A DNA stretch of 64,000 nucleotides from Anaerolineaceae bacterium (GTDB lineage Bacteria > Chloroflexota > Anaerolineae > Aggregatilineales > Phototrophicaceae). Below are positions 53,855-61,571 of this stretch, piece by piece. The notes beneath the pieces are model-generated. The model worked only from the letters and a program-made list of their open reading frames with translations. It was not told the DNA's origin and did not search any database. Positions within the stretch are counted from its first letter, which is position 1; each line of letters starts with the position of its first letter. The stretch is taken from positions 1-64,000 of the forward strand of contig JACKCG010000009.1 of the NCBI GenBank assembly GCA_020634135.1, read 5' to 3'. The translations under genes were made by a program, and so were the position numbers.

Positions 53855-54751
53855 CTAATATCCGATGCTTTTCAGGTAGTCCCGGTTCGCCTGTGATATC
53901 CGCTTGGGCGCGGCGGGGTCATCAATCAGGACATCCTGCTCGACAATTGCCCAACCGTCATAACCCCGTTTTTCCATTTCTGCGATCACGCCTGGGAAAT
54001 CCACCATGCCTTTGCCCAGTTCACAGAAAACACCGGCCTGCATGGCCTGGAAGTAATCCAGCCCTTCTTCTCGCACGCGCCGCAGAACCGCTCCGTCGCA
54101 GTCCTTGAGATGCAGGTAACGCACGCGCTCACCGAATTCTTTTACACAGGCCACCGCGTCGCCACCGCCAAAGTGCCAGTGGCCGGTATCCAGGCACAGG
54201 CCGACCAGGTCAGGGTCGGTACGCTTGAATAACTCGCGGACTTCTTCAGGCGTCTCAATATGGCCGGCGCTGTGATGATGAAAGACTGTCTCCAGCCCCA
54301 GTTGATCCTTGATCTTGCGGGCGATACGGTTGACACCCTGGCCGACAATATCCCATTGGGCGCTATTCAACACGGTGCCGCTGCGTTTTCCCGCTTGTTT
54401 GACCAGATCGGGCACTGTGCCGTTATCATCGGCCAGGACGACATACCGCGCCCCCAGCGCCGCCAGCAGCGCTCCTACTTTGAGCGCGAAGGCTTCGGCT
54501 TCGGCATGTCCGGCGGGATCAACCAGCTTGACCGGGACAAAGGATGAGAGCAGTTGCAGGCCGCGCCGATCAAGCGCTTCACGCAGTACAGCCGGGTCAG
54601 TGGGCAGGTATCCCCAGGGCCCCAGCTCAATGCCAGTGTAGCCGGTTGCGGCGATTTCGTCTAAGACCTGTGAATATTTGAATTTGGGTTCAATCCCCTC
54701 GAACTCATAAATGCCCCAGGAAACGGGCGCACTCGCAATCTGGATAGCCAT
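53855..54751 (-). CDS. iolE: Inosose dehydratase IolE
   Basis: A 298-residue TIM-barrel protein of the xylose-isomerase-like fold. Family signatures are IASAPVSWGIYEFEG at the N-terminus, GYTGIELGPWGYLPTDP, VFHHHSAGHIETPEEV and CLDTGHWHFGGGDAV with metal-binding Asp and His. It dehydrates 2-keto-myo-inositol in myo-inositol catabolism. It is the most promoter-distal gene of the operon; its start lies 2 nt after the HepT stop, so a toxin-antitoxin pair is placed inside the operon just upstream. Confidence 0.93.
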   Translation of the reverse strand: MAIQIASAPVSWGIYEFEGIEPKFKYSQVLDEIAATGYTGIELGPWGYLPTDPAVLREALDRRGLQLLSSFVPVKLVDPAGHAEAEAFALKVGALLAALGARYVVLADDNGTVPDLVKQAGKRSGTVLNSAQWDIVGQGVNRIARKIKDQLGLETVFHHHSAGHIETPEEVRELFKRTDPDLVGLCLDTGHWHFGGGDAVACVKEFGERVRYLHLKDCDGAVLRRVREEGLDYFQAMQAGVFCELGKGMVDFPGVIAEMEKRGYDGWAIVEQDVLIDDPAAPKRISQANRDYLKSIGY

Positions 54752-54753
54752 GC

Positions 54754-55101
54754 TTACTCCTCGGTATCAGGCATACTCTCAAGTAGATACTGCACACCCT
54801 TTTTTAGTGGATCAAGGTCGTTTTCTACGGCATCCCATACAACCTCTAGTTGAATTTTGTCGTACTGATGGATCAACACGTCCCGGAATCCGGTATAATC
54901 ACGCCATTGGATGTGCGTGTATTTCGCTTTTAAGGATGAATCCAGGCGCTTGACGCTTTCGCCAATGACTTCGAAACAGCGCATTACGGCTTCCTGGATT
55001 AAATCCGACTCTAAAAACTTTTTTCGCCCATCTTCAGTGAAATGCTCGATCTGCTCAATGCGTTTCAGAATATCGTTTAAGTAGACGCGCTGCTGCTTCA
55101 T
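54754..55101 (-). CDS. HepT-like HEPN toxin (DUF86)
   Basis: A 115-residue helical HEPN protein. The RNase/AMPylation motif R-x4-H-x-Y is RDVLIHQY (Arg73, His78, Tyr80). HepT-type HEPN proteins act as RNases and are neutralised when MntA adds AMP to the motif tyrosine. It overlaps the mntA gene by 4 nt. The pair sits between iolD and iolE of the inositol operon. Confidence 0.9.
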   Translation of the reverse strand: MKQQRVYLNDILKRIEQIEHFTEDGRKKFLESDLIQEAVMRCFEVIGESVKRLDSSLKAKYTHIQWRDYTGFRDVLIHQYDKIQLEVVWDAVENDLDPLKKGVQYLLESMPDTEE

Positions 55102-55400
55102 AACGGAATCGCGTCTCGCAAGATTGTGTCACGCATTTCATCCCGCAGATTGGACTCAATTGCTACGTCCACATGCCGTCCCAGCAGTTCCTGTAAATCC
55201 ATGACCAGCCCAGCATGGTCAAGCAGACGATACCCCGCTCGGAATGTCACCAGAATGTCAATGTCACTGTCTTCGCCGGCTTCCTGACGAGCAACGCTGC
55301 CAAATACCCGCACATTACTCGCCCCGCGCTGCTTTGCCAGACGGAGAATCTCATCCCGCTTATCGCCAATCAGGGTTGGTATGCCGAGTAGTTCAGCCAT
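55098..55400 (-). CDS. MntA-like minimal nucleotidyltransferase antitoxin
   Basis: A 100-residue protein with the pol-beta-type nucleotidyltransferase motif GS-x10-D-x-D: GSVARQEAGEDSDIDILV (Ser35, Asp46, Asp48). A third acidic strand, HVDVAIE, is present. MntA-type enzymes AMPylate the partner HepT, blocking its toxicity. It is immediately upstream of hepT with a 4-nt overlap and starts 42 nt after iolD ends. Confidence 0.9.
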   Translation of the reverse strand: MAELLGIPTLIGDKRDEILRLAKQRGASNVRVFGSVARQEAGEDSDIDILVTFRAGYRLLDHAGLVMDLQELLGRHVDVAIESNLRDEMRDTILRDAIPL

Positions 55401-55442
55401 GGTCGCACACCTCCACGTTTGCGTTTATTTCTTTCCTCTTTA

Positions 55443-57314
55443 TTATAGGTGATAACGTTCTTTCTTTTTGGATTTTTCGTAGGTTTCGCGGGCCTGCTGC
55501 ACCTCAGGGTTATCGCTGACTTCGGCAACGGCCACATCCCACCAGCTTTCATAACCGCCTACACGCTGGCGGCGGTCAGTTTCAGTGATAATGCAGACCG
55601 GTTTGCCTTTGATGTCTTTGGCGTCTTCCAGGGCCTTACTGAATGCCTGGCGGGTGGTGGCGACAAAGACATGCGCTCCCAGCGATTCGCAGTTCTTCGC
55701 GAAGTCAATCGGGATATTTTCCCCGGAAAGCTGCCCGGCGGATTCGTCACGGTAGCGGTACTTCGTGCCGAAGCCATCGCTGCCGACACTCTTGGATAAG
55801 CCGCCGATGCTGGCGAAGCCGTGATTGTCAATCACGATAATATTGACCTTGATGCCCTCCTGCACCATCGTCACGATTTCCGAGTTCATCATCAGGAAGC
55901 TGCCATCGCCCACCATGACATAGACCTCCCGTTCGGGGGCAGCCAGCGCCACGCCCATGCCACCGGCGATTTCGTAACCCATGCAGCTATAGCCGTATTC
56001 CAGGTGATAACCGCGCGGATCACGGGTGCGCCACAGTTTGTGCAGGTCTCCGGGCAGACTCCCCGCCGCGCACAGGACAACATCCTGCGGGCGCGACTGG
56101 GTGTTCACCATACCGATAACTTCCCCCTGGGAAAGCATCGGCTCATGTTCGAGGTTGTAAATGCGGTGGACTTCGGAATCCCATTGTTTGTTGAAATGTG
56201 TCGCCCGCGCCTGATAGGCACTGTCTGTGCGATAGTCACCCAGATGCGCCGCAAGCTCTTCCAGGGTGACTTTTGCATCGCCCACCAGCGGAATGGCGCT
56301 GTGTTTATAGGCGTCGAACTCCATCACGTTGATGTTGATGAAGCGCACGTCCGGGTTCTGGAAAGCCGTCTTGCTGGCGCTGGTGAAGTCACTGTAGCGC
56401 GTGCCAATACCGATGACGAGGTCGGCTTCCCGCGCCAGGATGTTCGCGCCTTCGGTGCCAGTCGTGCCCACTGCGCCCAGGTTGAGCGGGTGGTTATAGC
56501 GCAGTGACCCTTTACCTGCCTGGGTTTCTCCCACCGGAATGCCGGTTTTTTCCACGAAAATTTGCAGCGTATCCGTTGCTTCACTGTAATGCACGCCGCC
56601 GCCGGCCACGATAATCGGGCGCTGCGACTCGCGTATCCAGTCCGCCGCCTGCTGCACAAAACCTCTGTCCGGGCGGTTGCGCGGGATCACCCAGACGCGC
56701 TTCTCAAACATTTCGGCGGGGTAATCGAACGCCTCCGCCTGGGTATCCTGCGGCAGGCACAGCGTGACCGCGCCGGTATCGGCAGGCGAGGTGAGGACGC
56801 GCATGGCTTCCCGCAGCGCGGGGATGACCTGTTCCGGGCGGTAAATCCGGTCCCAGTAGCGCGACACGGGTTTAAAGGCGTCGTTTACGCTGAAGTCCTG
56901 TGCGTGTTCCCACTCTAGCTGCTGTAGCACGGGTGACTGGATTCGTTCCGCGAAAATATCACCGGGCAGCAGCAGCACCGGGATACGGTTGACGGTGGCC
57001 GTCGCCGCGCCGGTAATCATGTTGGTCGCGCCGGGGCCAATGCTGGATGTGCAGGCGAAGGTTTGCAGGCGATTTTTGTGTTTGGCATAGGCCACCGCCG
57101 CGTGAACCTGCGCCTGTTCGTTGCGGCTCTGGTAGTAACGGATGTCGGCGCTGAACTGCTGCAAGGCCTGGCCGATTCCGGCGACATTGCCATGCCCAAA
57201 AATCCCCCAGACGCCGGCGAAAAACGGGTTTTCCACGCCGTCGCGGGCGACGTACTGTTTGCTCAGGTACAGGATGAGTGCCTGCGCTGTCGTCAGGCGT
57301 CGTGTTTTGTTCAT
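55443..57314 (-). CDS. iolD: 3D-(3,5/4)-trihydroxycyclohexane-1,2-dione hydrolase IolD
   Basis: A 623-residue thiamine-diphosphate enzyme of the usual IolD length. The N-terminal PYR domain has GVWGIFGHGNVAGIGQAL and the PP domain has VGDGSFLMMNSEIVTMVQ followed by IIVIDNHGFASIGGLSKS, the Mg/ThDP-binding region (GDG...N). It opens the six-membered ring to give 5-deoxy-glucuronate. The gene 5' end is followed upstream by the heptanucleotide array at 57334-57662. Confidence 0.95.
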   Translation of the reverse strand: MNKTRRLTTAQALILYLSKQYVARDGVENPFFAGVWGIFGHGNVAGIGQALQQFSADIRYYQSRNEQAQVHAAVAYAKHKNRLQTFACTSSIGPGATNMITGAATATVNRIPVLLLPGDIFAERIQSPVLQQLEWEHAQDFSVNDAFKPVSRYWDRIYRPEQVIPALREAMRVLTSPADTGAVTLCLPQDTQAEAFDYPAEMFEKRVWVIPRNRPDRGFVQQAADWIRESQRPIIVAGGGVHYSEATDTLQIFVEKTGIPVGETQAGKGSLRYNHPLNLGAVGTTGTEGANILAREADLVIGIGTRYSDFTSASKTAFQNPDVRFININVMEFDAYKHSAIPLVGDAKVTLEELAAHLGDYRTDSAYQARATHFNKQWDSEVHRIYNLEHEPMLSQGEVIGMVNTQSRPQDVVLCAAGSLPGDLHKLWRTRDPRGYHLEYGYSCMGYEIAGGMGVALAAPEREVYVMVGDGSFLMMNSEIVTMVQEGIKVNIIVIDNHGFASIGGLSKSVGSDGFGTKYRYRDESAGQLSGENIPIDFAKNCESLGAHVFVATTRQAFSKALEDAKDIKGKPVCIITETDRRQRVGGYESWWDVAVAEVSDNPEVQQARETYEKSKKKERYHL

Positions 57315-57333
57315 TGTGCGTGTCCTTTTCGTA

Positions 57334-57662
57334 TTGGCCGCTGGCTGTTGGCTGCTGGCTGTTGGCCGCTGGCTGCTGGCTACTGGCTGTTGGCTGCTGG
57401 CCGTTGGCTACTGGCCGTTGGCTGCTGGCTGTTGGCCGTTGGCCGCTGGCTACTGGCTGTTGGCTGCTGGCCGTTGGCTACTGGCCGTTGGCCGCTGGCT
57501 ACTGGCCGTTAGCCGCTGGCTGTTGGCTACTGGCTGCTGGCCGTTGGCTACTGGCCGTTGGCCGCTGGCTACTAGCCATTGGCTGCTGGCCGTTGGCCGT
57601 TGGCCGTTGGCTACTGGCTGTTGGCCGCTGGCTGTTGGCTGCTGGCCGCTGGCTGCTGGCTG
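57334..57662 (+). repeat. 47-copy heptanucleotide tandem array (YTGGCYR)
   Basis: Exactly 47 contiguous 7-bp units with consensus YTGGCYR on the plus strand (for example TTGGCTG, CTGGCCG, CTGGCTA). A 7-bp unit shifts the reading frame, so translations in all frames are artificial. The array ends precisely at the stop codon of the S23-type gene and its partner array in opposite orientation lies at 58164-58268. It begins 20 nt before the iolD start. Confidence 0.92.
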
Positions 57663-58022
57663 CTAGTGGCTAGACCTTAGTTTTTGAATAAACATATTAA
57701 GCATCCGCCCAACGCTATCCAGTTCACCAGAAATCGCCTGATATACATGATCCTCAATCAACTGCAAATCGCGTGCCAACAGCAGGTGATAATCGAGTTC
57801 TGCCGCAGAACCCAATGCCATAGATAGAAATCGGGCATAATCTGCATCGCTGCCTCTGGCACTGCCTTCCGCAATATTGGCCGGGATAGACGCCGCGCTT
57901 CTGCGAATCTGGCTTATCAGCCCATACTTCTCGTCGGGCGGAAATTCCGCAGTCAAATGATAGACGCTCAGAACGATTGCATGTGCCTTTTGCCAGACTT
58001 TCAGGTTGCGATAACTCTGCAT
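57663..58022 (-). CDS. Four-helix-bundle protein, S23/23S rRNA-intervening-sequence family
   Basis: A 119-residue protein. The start at 58022 (reads MQSYRNLKVWQKAH) matches the family's usual N-terminus; an in-frame ATG at 58061 would add 13 residues. The motif LISQIRRSAASIPANIAEGS followed by YARFLSMALGSAAELDYHLLLA is the signature of the S23 four-helix-bundle family, which includes rRNA intervening-sequence proteins and the Avd accessory protein of diversity-generating retroelements. The exact function is unknown. Its stop codon abuts one heptamer array and a further opposed array lies upstream. It interrupts the iolB-iolD gene order. Confidence 0.9.
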   Translation of the reverse strand: MQSYRNLKVWQKAHAIVLSVYHLTAEFPPDEKYGLISQIRRSAASIPANIAEGSARGSDADYARFLSMALGSAAELDYHLLLARDLQLIEDHVYQAISGELDSVGRMLNMFIQKLRSSH

Positions 58023-58108
58023 GACGGTTTTCTCTCTTTTAAGTTTCTGGCTACCAGCCACTGGTTGCTAACCGTTAGCTACTCTCCTAAAAGCCAGCAG
58101 CTAAGCGG

Positions 58109-58138
58109 CAAAAAAGCAAAGGGTCTCTAAAAGAGCCT
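58109..58138 (-). terminator. Possible terminator between iolB and the S23 gene
   Basis: On the minus strand GGCTCT...AGAGACC forms a short stem followed by a T-rich tract (CTTTGCTTTTTT). It would end transcription coming from iolB before the S23 gene. Confidence 0.4.
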
Positions 58139-58163
58139 TCTTCCAACCCCCTTCATCCAATGA

Positions 58164-58268
58164 CTAGCAGTCAGCGGCCAGCAGCTAACGGCCAGTAGCT
58201 AACGGCCAGTGGCTAGCGGCCAGCAGCTAACGGCCAGCAGCTAACGGCCAGTGGCTAGCGGCCAGCAG
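58164..58268 (-). repeat. 15-copy heptanucleotide array in inverted orientation
   Basis: Exactly 15 contiguous 7-bp units that on the minus strand follow the same YTGGCYR-type family as the 57334 array (CTGCTGG/CCGTTAG in register). The array ends at the stop codon of iolB (58269). Degenerate units continue towards the S23 gene near 58037-58085. The two arrays are therefore inverted repeats flanking the S23 cassette. Confidence 0.9.
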
Positions 58269-59153
58269 CTATCTCCCCTCCATCCCGTGATGCACCAGCG
58301 GCAGACGCGGGTCCTGCCACGTCCAGGTATCCTTGACCCAGCTATAGGCCGGATCGTCACTGTTGGCGAGTGACTGCGCCGAACCCGCCAGGAAGTTGAG
58401 ATAATACGTGGTGTAGCCCGGCGCGCTGACAACCGGGTGATAGCCTTCCGGCACGAGCACCGCGTCATGGTTGGCGGGCATCATCAGGCCGTCAATCCGG
58501 CGGTCATCCGTATAGACGCGCTGGTAAGCGTAGCCGTTCGGGTTGTCAATCTTGTAGAAGTAAATTTCTTCCAGGTCGGCCTCCAGGAGTGTGCCGTCCT
58601 CTGCGAGGCGGTGGACATCGTGCTTGTGTGGCGGGTAGCTGCTCCAGTTGCCGGACGGTGTATAGACCTCGACACACACGATCCGGTGGCAGTCGAAGCC
58701 AGGTGGAAGGATGCCGTTGATCTGGCGGGTGACGTTCGCGCCGCCGCGTATCTCGATTTTACTCATCGCCGGAGTCACTAACTGTGTCGGGTGATCCTCG
58801 CCAGTGGGAACCCAGCAGGAGGCAAACTCAAAGCCATCGGTGAGGGCCTCAATCTCGAAGTCCTTGTGGCGGGATAGATACAGGGCATACGGCATCCCGC
58901 TGAACACATTCGGGCGGCGGCCAACCTTGAGAAATTCGCCATCGCTCGTCCTGATGTTGCATACGCCCCCCAGGATGACAATCGCGTTCTCGCAGTCGCG
59001 GGTGTTATCGCTAAAGGTCTGGCCTTTGTTCAGACGCATGGCGGACATATTCAGATAGTCCCATCCGGCATCTGCCGCGTTGATACGGGCAAACTCGCCC
59101 GTGCTGCCCTGGTCTTTCGATTTCACCAGCATGGTTTCGGCTGTATAGAGCAT
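58269..59153 (-). CDS. iolB: 5-deoxy-glucuronate isomerase IolB
   Basis: A 294-residue bicupin of the IolB/KduI family and normal length. Characteristic segments are NWSSYPPHKHDVHRLAEDGT (metal-binding His residues), LEEIYFYKIDNPNGYAYQRV and VLVPEGYHPVVSAPGYTTYY. It converts 5-deoxy-glucuronate to 5-dehydro-2-deoxy-gluconate. Its start overlaps the iolC stop by one base (TAATG), so the two are translated as a unit. Confidence 0.94.
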   Translation of the reverse strand: MLYTAETMLVKSKDQGSTGEFARINAADAGWDYLNMSAMRLNKGQTFSDNTRDCENAIVILGGVCNIRTSDGEFLKVGRRPNVFSGMPYALYLSRHKDFEIEALTDGFEFASCWVPTGEDHPTQLVTPAMSKIEIRGGANVTRQINGILPPGFDCHRIVCVEVYTPSGNWSSYPPHKHDVHRLAEDGTLLEADLEEIYFYKIDNPNGYAYQRVYTDDRRIDGLMMPANHDAVLVPEGYHPVVSAPGYTTYYLNFLAGSAQSLANSDDPAYSWVKDTWTWQDPRLPLVHHGMEGR

Positions 59154-60166
59154 TATCCCAGTCCTCCGTAGGGTTCAACGAATTTGAGTACCTCGTCCAG
59201 CGTGGGCATGAAGTTGGCACAACCGTGCGCCATGACGACAATCGCGCCGCAGGCATTCCCCAACCGCGCCGACCTGTGCCAGCCCCACCCGTTGACATAG
59301 CCGTAGATGAATCCGCCGCCAAAGGCATCCCCCGCGCCGAGGATATTGGTGACTTCCACCGGATAACCGGGGGCGTTCACTATGTCGCCACCGGGCAGGT
59401 GAATCTTCGCCCCTTCCGCTCCGACTTTTTCGACCACCGCTTCCAGGTCATTATCGAGCATCTGCCGGATGTTGGCCTGGCTGTCGCCCGTGACTTTCGT
59501 ATCGGAGACCTGCGAATGGGTCAGCGACATCTTGCTGGGATCATCGAGCATGGCGGCGTTAATCTCGTCCTCCGTGCCGATCACCACATCCACCAACGGC
59601 AGCACCGCCCGAATCTGCACGCCAAACGCCCGCACGTCATGCCACTGGTCAGGGCGGAAGTCCACGTCCAGGACGACTTTCGCGCCGGACTTCCGGGCGA
59701 GTTCGGCGGCGAACATGGTCGCGCTGCGGCTCGGCTCTTTGCTCAGGTTTGTCCCGGCGAACTGGAAAACTTTGCAGTCCGTCACCGGAGCGTTGAGCAC
59801 ATCATCAATCGTCAGGTTGATGTCAGCGCAGTTATCGCGGTAGTAGACCAGCGGGAACTTGTCGGGCGGTTCGATGCCAAGCACAACGGCGCTGGTGCGG
59901 TGCGCCGGTTTGACCGGGATGAAGCGGGTTTCCACCCCCTCATTTTTCAGGAAGTCCACGATGAATGTTCCCACCGGGTCTTGCCCAACCGCTGTGAGCA
60001 GCGCCGACTTCAGCCCCAACCGCCGCGCCCCGACGCTGATATTGGTGGGCGAGCCGCCCACGTAGGCCGCGAAACTGCTGATCTGTGAAAATGGCACACC
60101 AATATCGTTGGAGTATAGGTCTATTGAGCTGCGCCCCATATGGAGCGAATCATAGGTTTTGGTCAT
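59153..60166 (-). CDS. iolC: 5-dehydro-2-deoxygluconokinase IolC
   Basis: A 337-residue PfkB-fold kinase with SSIDLYSNDIGVPF at the N-terminus, typical of IolC, and ILGAGDAFGGGFIYGYVNGW as the catalytic/anion-hole region. It phosphorylates 5-dehydro-2-deoxy-D-gluconate. It lies directly upstream of iolB in the operon and is preceded by the 183-bp repeat-bearing gap to iolG. Confidence 0.94.
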   Translation of the reverse strand: MTKTYDSLHMGRSSIDLYSNDIGVPFSQISSFAAYVGGSPTNISVGARRLGLKSALLTAVGQDPVGTFIVDFLKNEGVETRFIPVKPAHRTSAVVLGIEPPDKFPLVYYRDNCADINLTIDDVLNAPVTDCKVFQFAGTNLSKEPSRSATMFAAELARKSGAKVVLDVDFRPDQWHDVRAFGVQIRAVLPLVDVVIGTEDEINAAMLDDPSKMSLTHSQVSDTKVTGDSQANIRQMLDNDLEAVVEKVGAEGAKIHLPGGDIVNAPGYPVEVTNILGAGDAFGGGFIYGYVNGWGWHRSARLGNACGAIVVMAHGCANFMPTLDEVLKFVEPYGGLG

Positions 60167-60184
60167 CGGTAAAAGCCTTTTTAA

Positions 60185-60345
60185 AGTACCTGGTACTTAG
60201 TGCTTAGTGCTCTATCCGTAAATTCGTCGCGCCGACCTCGCCCCTACTCGCTGCACTCGTGCTCCTCTTTCCGTTGACGGCGACTGAGATGGGGCCGCCA
60301 TATCCTCTCCTGCCTATCAGCACTTCGTACTCTGTACCCTATACT
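60185..60345. repeat. Short inverted pair of heptamer arrays
   Basis: The left arm is four 7-bp units (AGTACCT, GGTACTT, AGTGCTT, AGTGCTC). The right arm at 60318-60345, read on the minus strand, gives AGTATAG, GGTACAG, AGTACGA, AGTGCTG. The units align one by one (19 of 28 identical). The layout copies in miniature the larger heptamer pair around the S23 gene. Confidence 0.6.
60272..60298 (+). repeat. Dispersed repeat, copy 2
   Basis: It matches 1701-1727 at 24 of 27 positions. Lies between the inverted heptamer arms. Confidence 0.6.
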
Positions 60346-60349
60346 GGCA

Positions 60350-61357
60350 CTATATCTCACTCAGCCGGACAGGGCGATTGTGCAGGTAGGACTGTTTCGC
60401 CGCCATTGCCATCACCACCGGCACACGCCCATCCTGGCCGGTGACCGGCACGGGAGCGTCCTCCACCACCGCACGGACAAACGCCTGGAGTTCGGCGCGG
60501 TAGGACTCCTGGTATCGTTCCAGGAAGAAATTCAGCGGTAAACTCGCCCGCCGGACGGTTGCGCCATCGCTGATCGTGACCGCATCCGGGTACAGGTTGG
60601 TATTGCTGGCGCTGCCCCGGCTGCCGAAAACCTCCACGCGCTGGTCGTAGCCGTAGATGGCCTTGCGGCTGTTATCAATGGTGCCAATCGCGCCGTTGGC
60701 GAACTTGAGCGTGATGAGCGCGGTATCAATATCGCCCGCCTCGCCGATAGCCGGGTCCACCAGCACACCCCCGGCGGCGTAGATTTCTTCGACATCGCCA
60801 AACAGGAAACGGGCCATATCGAAGTCGTGAATCGTCATATCGAAGAAAATGCCGCCCGATACCCTGATATACGCTACCGGCGGCGGCCCGGGGTCACGGC
60901 TGATGATGTGCAGCAGATGGGGGATGCCGATTTCGCCGCCCTCAATCGCCTGCTTGATGCGGGCAAATGACGGGTCAAAACGGCGGTTGAAGCCAATCTG
61001 CAATTTCACCCCGGCCTGGTCAACCGCTGCCAGCGCGGTATCAATCGTGCTGAGTTGGGCGGCGATAGGTTTTTCGCAGAAGATGTGCCTGCCCGCTCGC
61101 GCCGCATCAATGATAAAGGGCGCGTGGGTATCGGTGGATGAGGCGATAATCACAGCATTGACGTCTGCCTGCTGGATGGCCTCCAGGTGATTGTGTGTGA
61201 AAACCGGGATGCCATAGGTTTGTGCCAGGGACTGCGCGGCGGGTAAGTCGTTATCCGCCACCGACACGATCCGGGCCTCTGGAATAGCGGTCATCACCGC
61301 CTGCGCATGGACTTTGCCAATGCGACCTGCGCCGATCAAAGCGAAATTAAGTGTCAT
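60350..61357 (-). CDS. iolG: Inositol 2-dehydrogenase IolG
   Basis: A 335-residue GFO/IDH/MocA oxidoreductase. ATG 61357 has TTGGAG upstream. The NAD site is FALIGAGRIGKVHAQAV; the catalytic FCEKPIAAQ motif (Glu-Lys-Pro) and SGGIFFDMTIHDFDMARFLF with His and Asp are diagnostic. It oxidises myo-inositol to 2-keto-myo-inositol (inosose), the first catabolic step. It follows the ABC transporter genes after a 214-bp gap. Confidence 0.92.
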   Translation of the reverse strand: MTLNFALIGAGRIGKVHAQAVMTAIPEARIVSVADNDLPAAQSLAQTYGIPVFTHNHLEAIQQADVNAVIIASSTDTHAPFIIDAARAGRHIFCEKPIAAQLSTIDTALAAVDQAGVKLQIGFNRRFDPSFARIKQAIEGGEIGIPHLLHIISRDPGPPPVAYIRVSGGIFFDMTIHDFDMARFLFGDVEEIYAAGGVLVDPAIGEAGDIDTALITLKFANGAIGTIDNSRKAIYGYDQRVEVFGSRGSASNTNLYPDAVTISDGATVRRASLPLNFFLERYQESYRAELQAFVRAVVEDAPVPVTGQDGRVPVVMAMAAKQSYLHNRPVRLSEI

Positions 61358-61389
61358 ATACGGCTCCAAATGTGTGCTTGAATGCCATT

Positions 61390-61408
61390 CCGCAGAATTG
61401 TGCTGCGG
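61390..61408. promoter_or_regulatory. Small hairpin upstream of iolG
   Basis: CCGCAG (61390-61395) and CTGCGG (61403-61408) form a perfect 6-bp stem. It lies 33 nt from the iolG start and could be a regulator site or a leader hairpin. Confidence 0.35.
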
Positions 61409-61540
61409 ATAAGGTTTTAACCCATGTTACACACATTTTCCGTATGGGCGTTAGTGGCGAACTTCAATGAATCAGCCTGATTTCCTGCCGGAAAGCGGGC
61501 GGACGATGTGCTGTTTCGATCTTGTCATACGTTATTAGCC

Positions 61541-61559
61541 CACACGGTCTTAACGTGTG
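61541..61559 (-). terminator. Hairpin after the ABC ATPase gene
   Basis: CACACG (61541-61546) pairs with CGTGTG (61554-61559), 13 nt beyond the ATPase stop. No strong T run follows. A 9-bp inverted pair, GTTACACAC (61426-61434) with GTGTGTAAC (61555-61563), spans the same gap. Confidence 0.4.
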
Positions 61560-61571
61560 TAACGCCGGCGC

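Larger units (their letters stand above)
60167..60349. other. iolC-iolG gap with inverted heptamers and a dispersed repeat
   Basis: No gene. It holds four contiguous heptamers at 60185-60212 and four in inverted orientation at 60318-60345, with a copy of the 27-bp dispersed repeat at 60272-60298 between them. Confidence 0.7.

Noticed and set aside
57334..57662. CRISPR array
   Set aside because: The units are 7 bp with no spacers and no cas genes are nearby.
57142..57666. Open frames translating to repeated Trp-Leu-Leu-Ala peptides
   Set aside because: They are produced by the 7-bp array in any frame, are not conserved as proteins and have no ribosome binding site.
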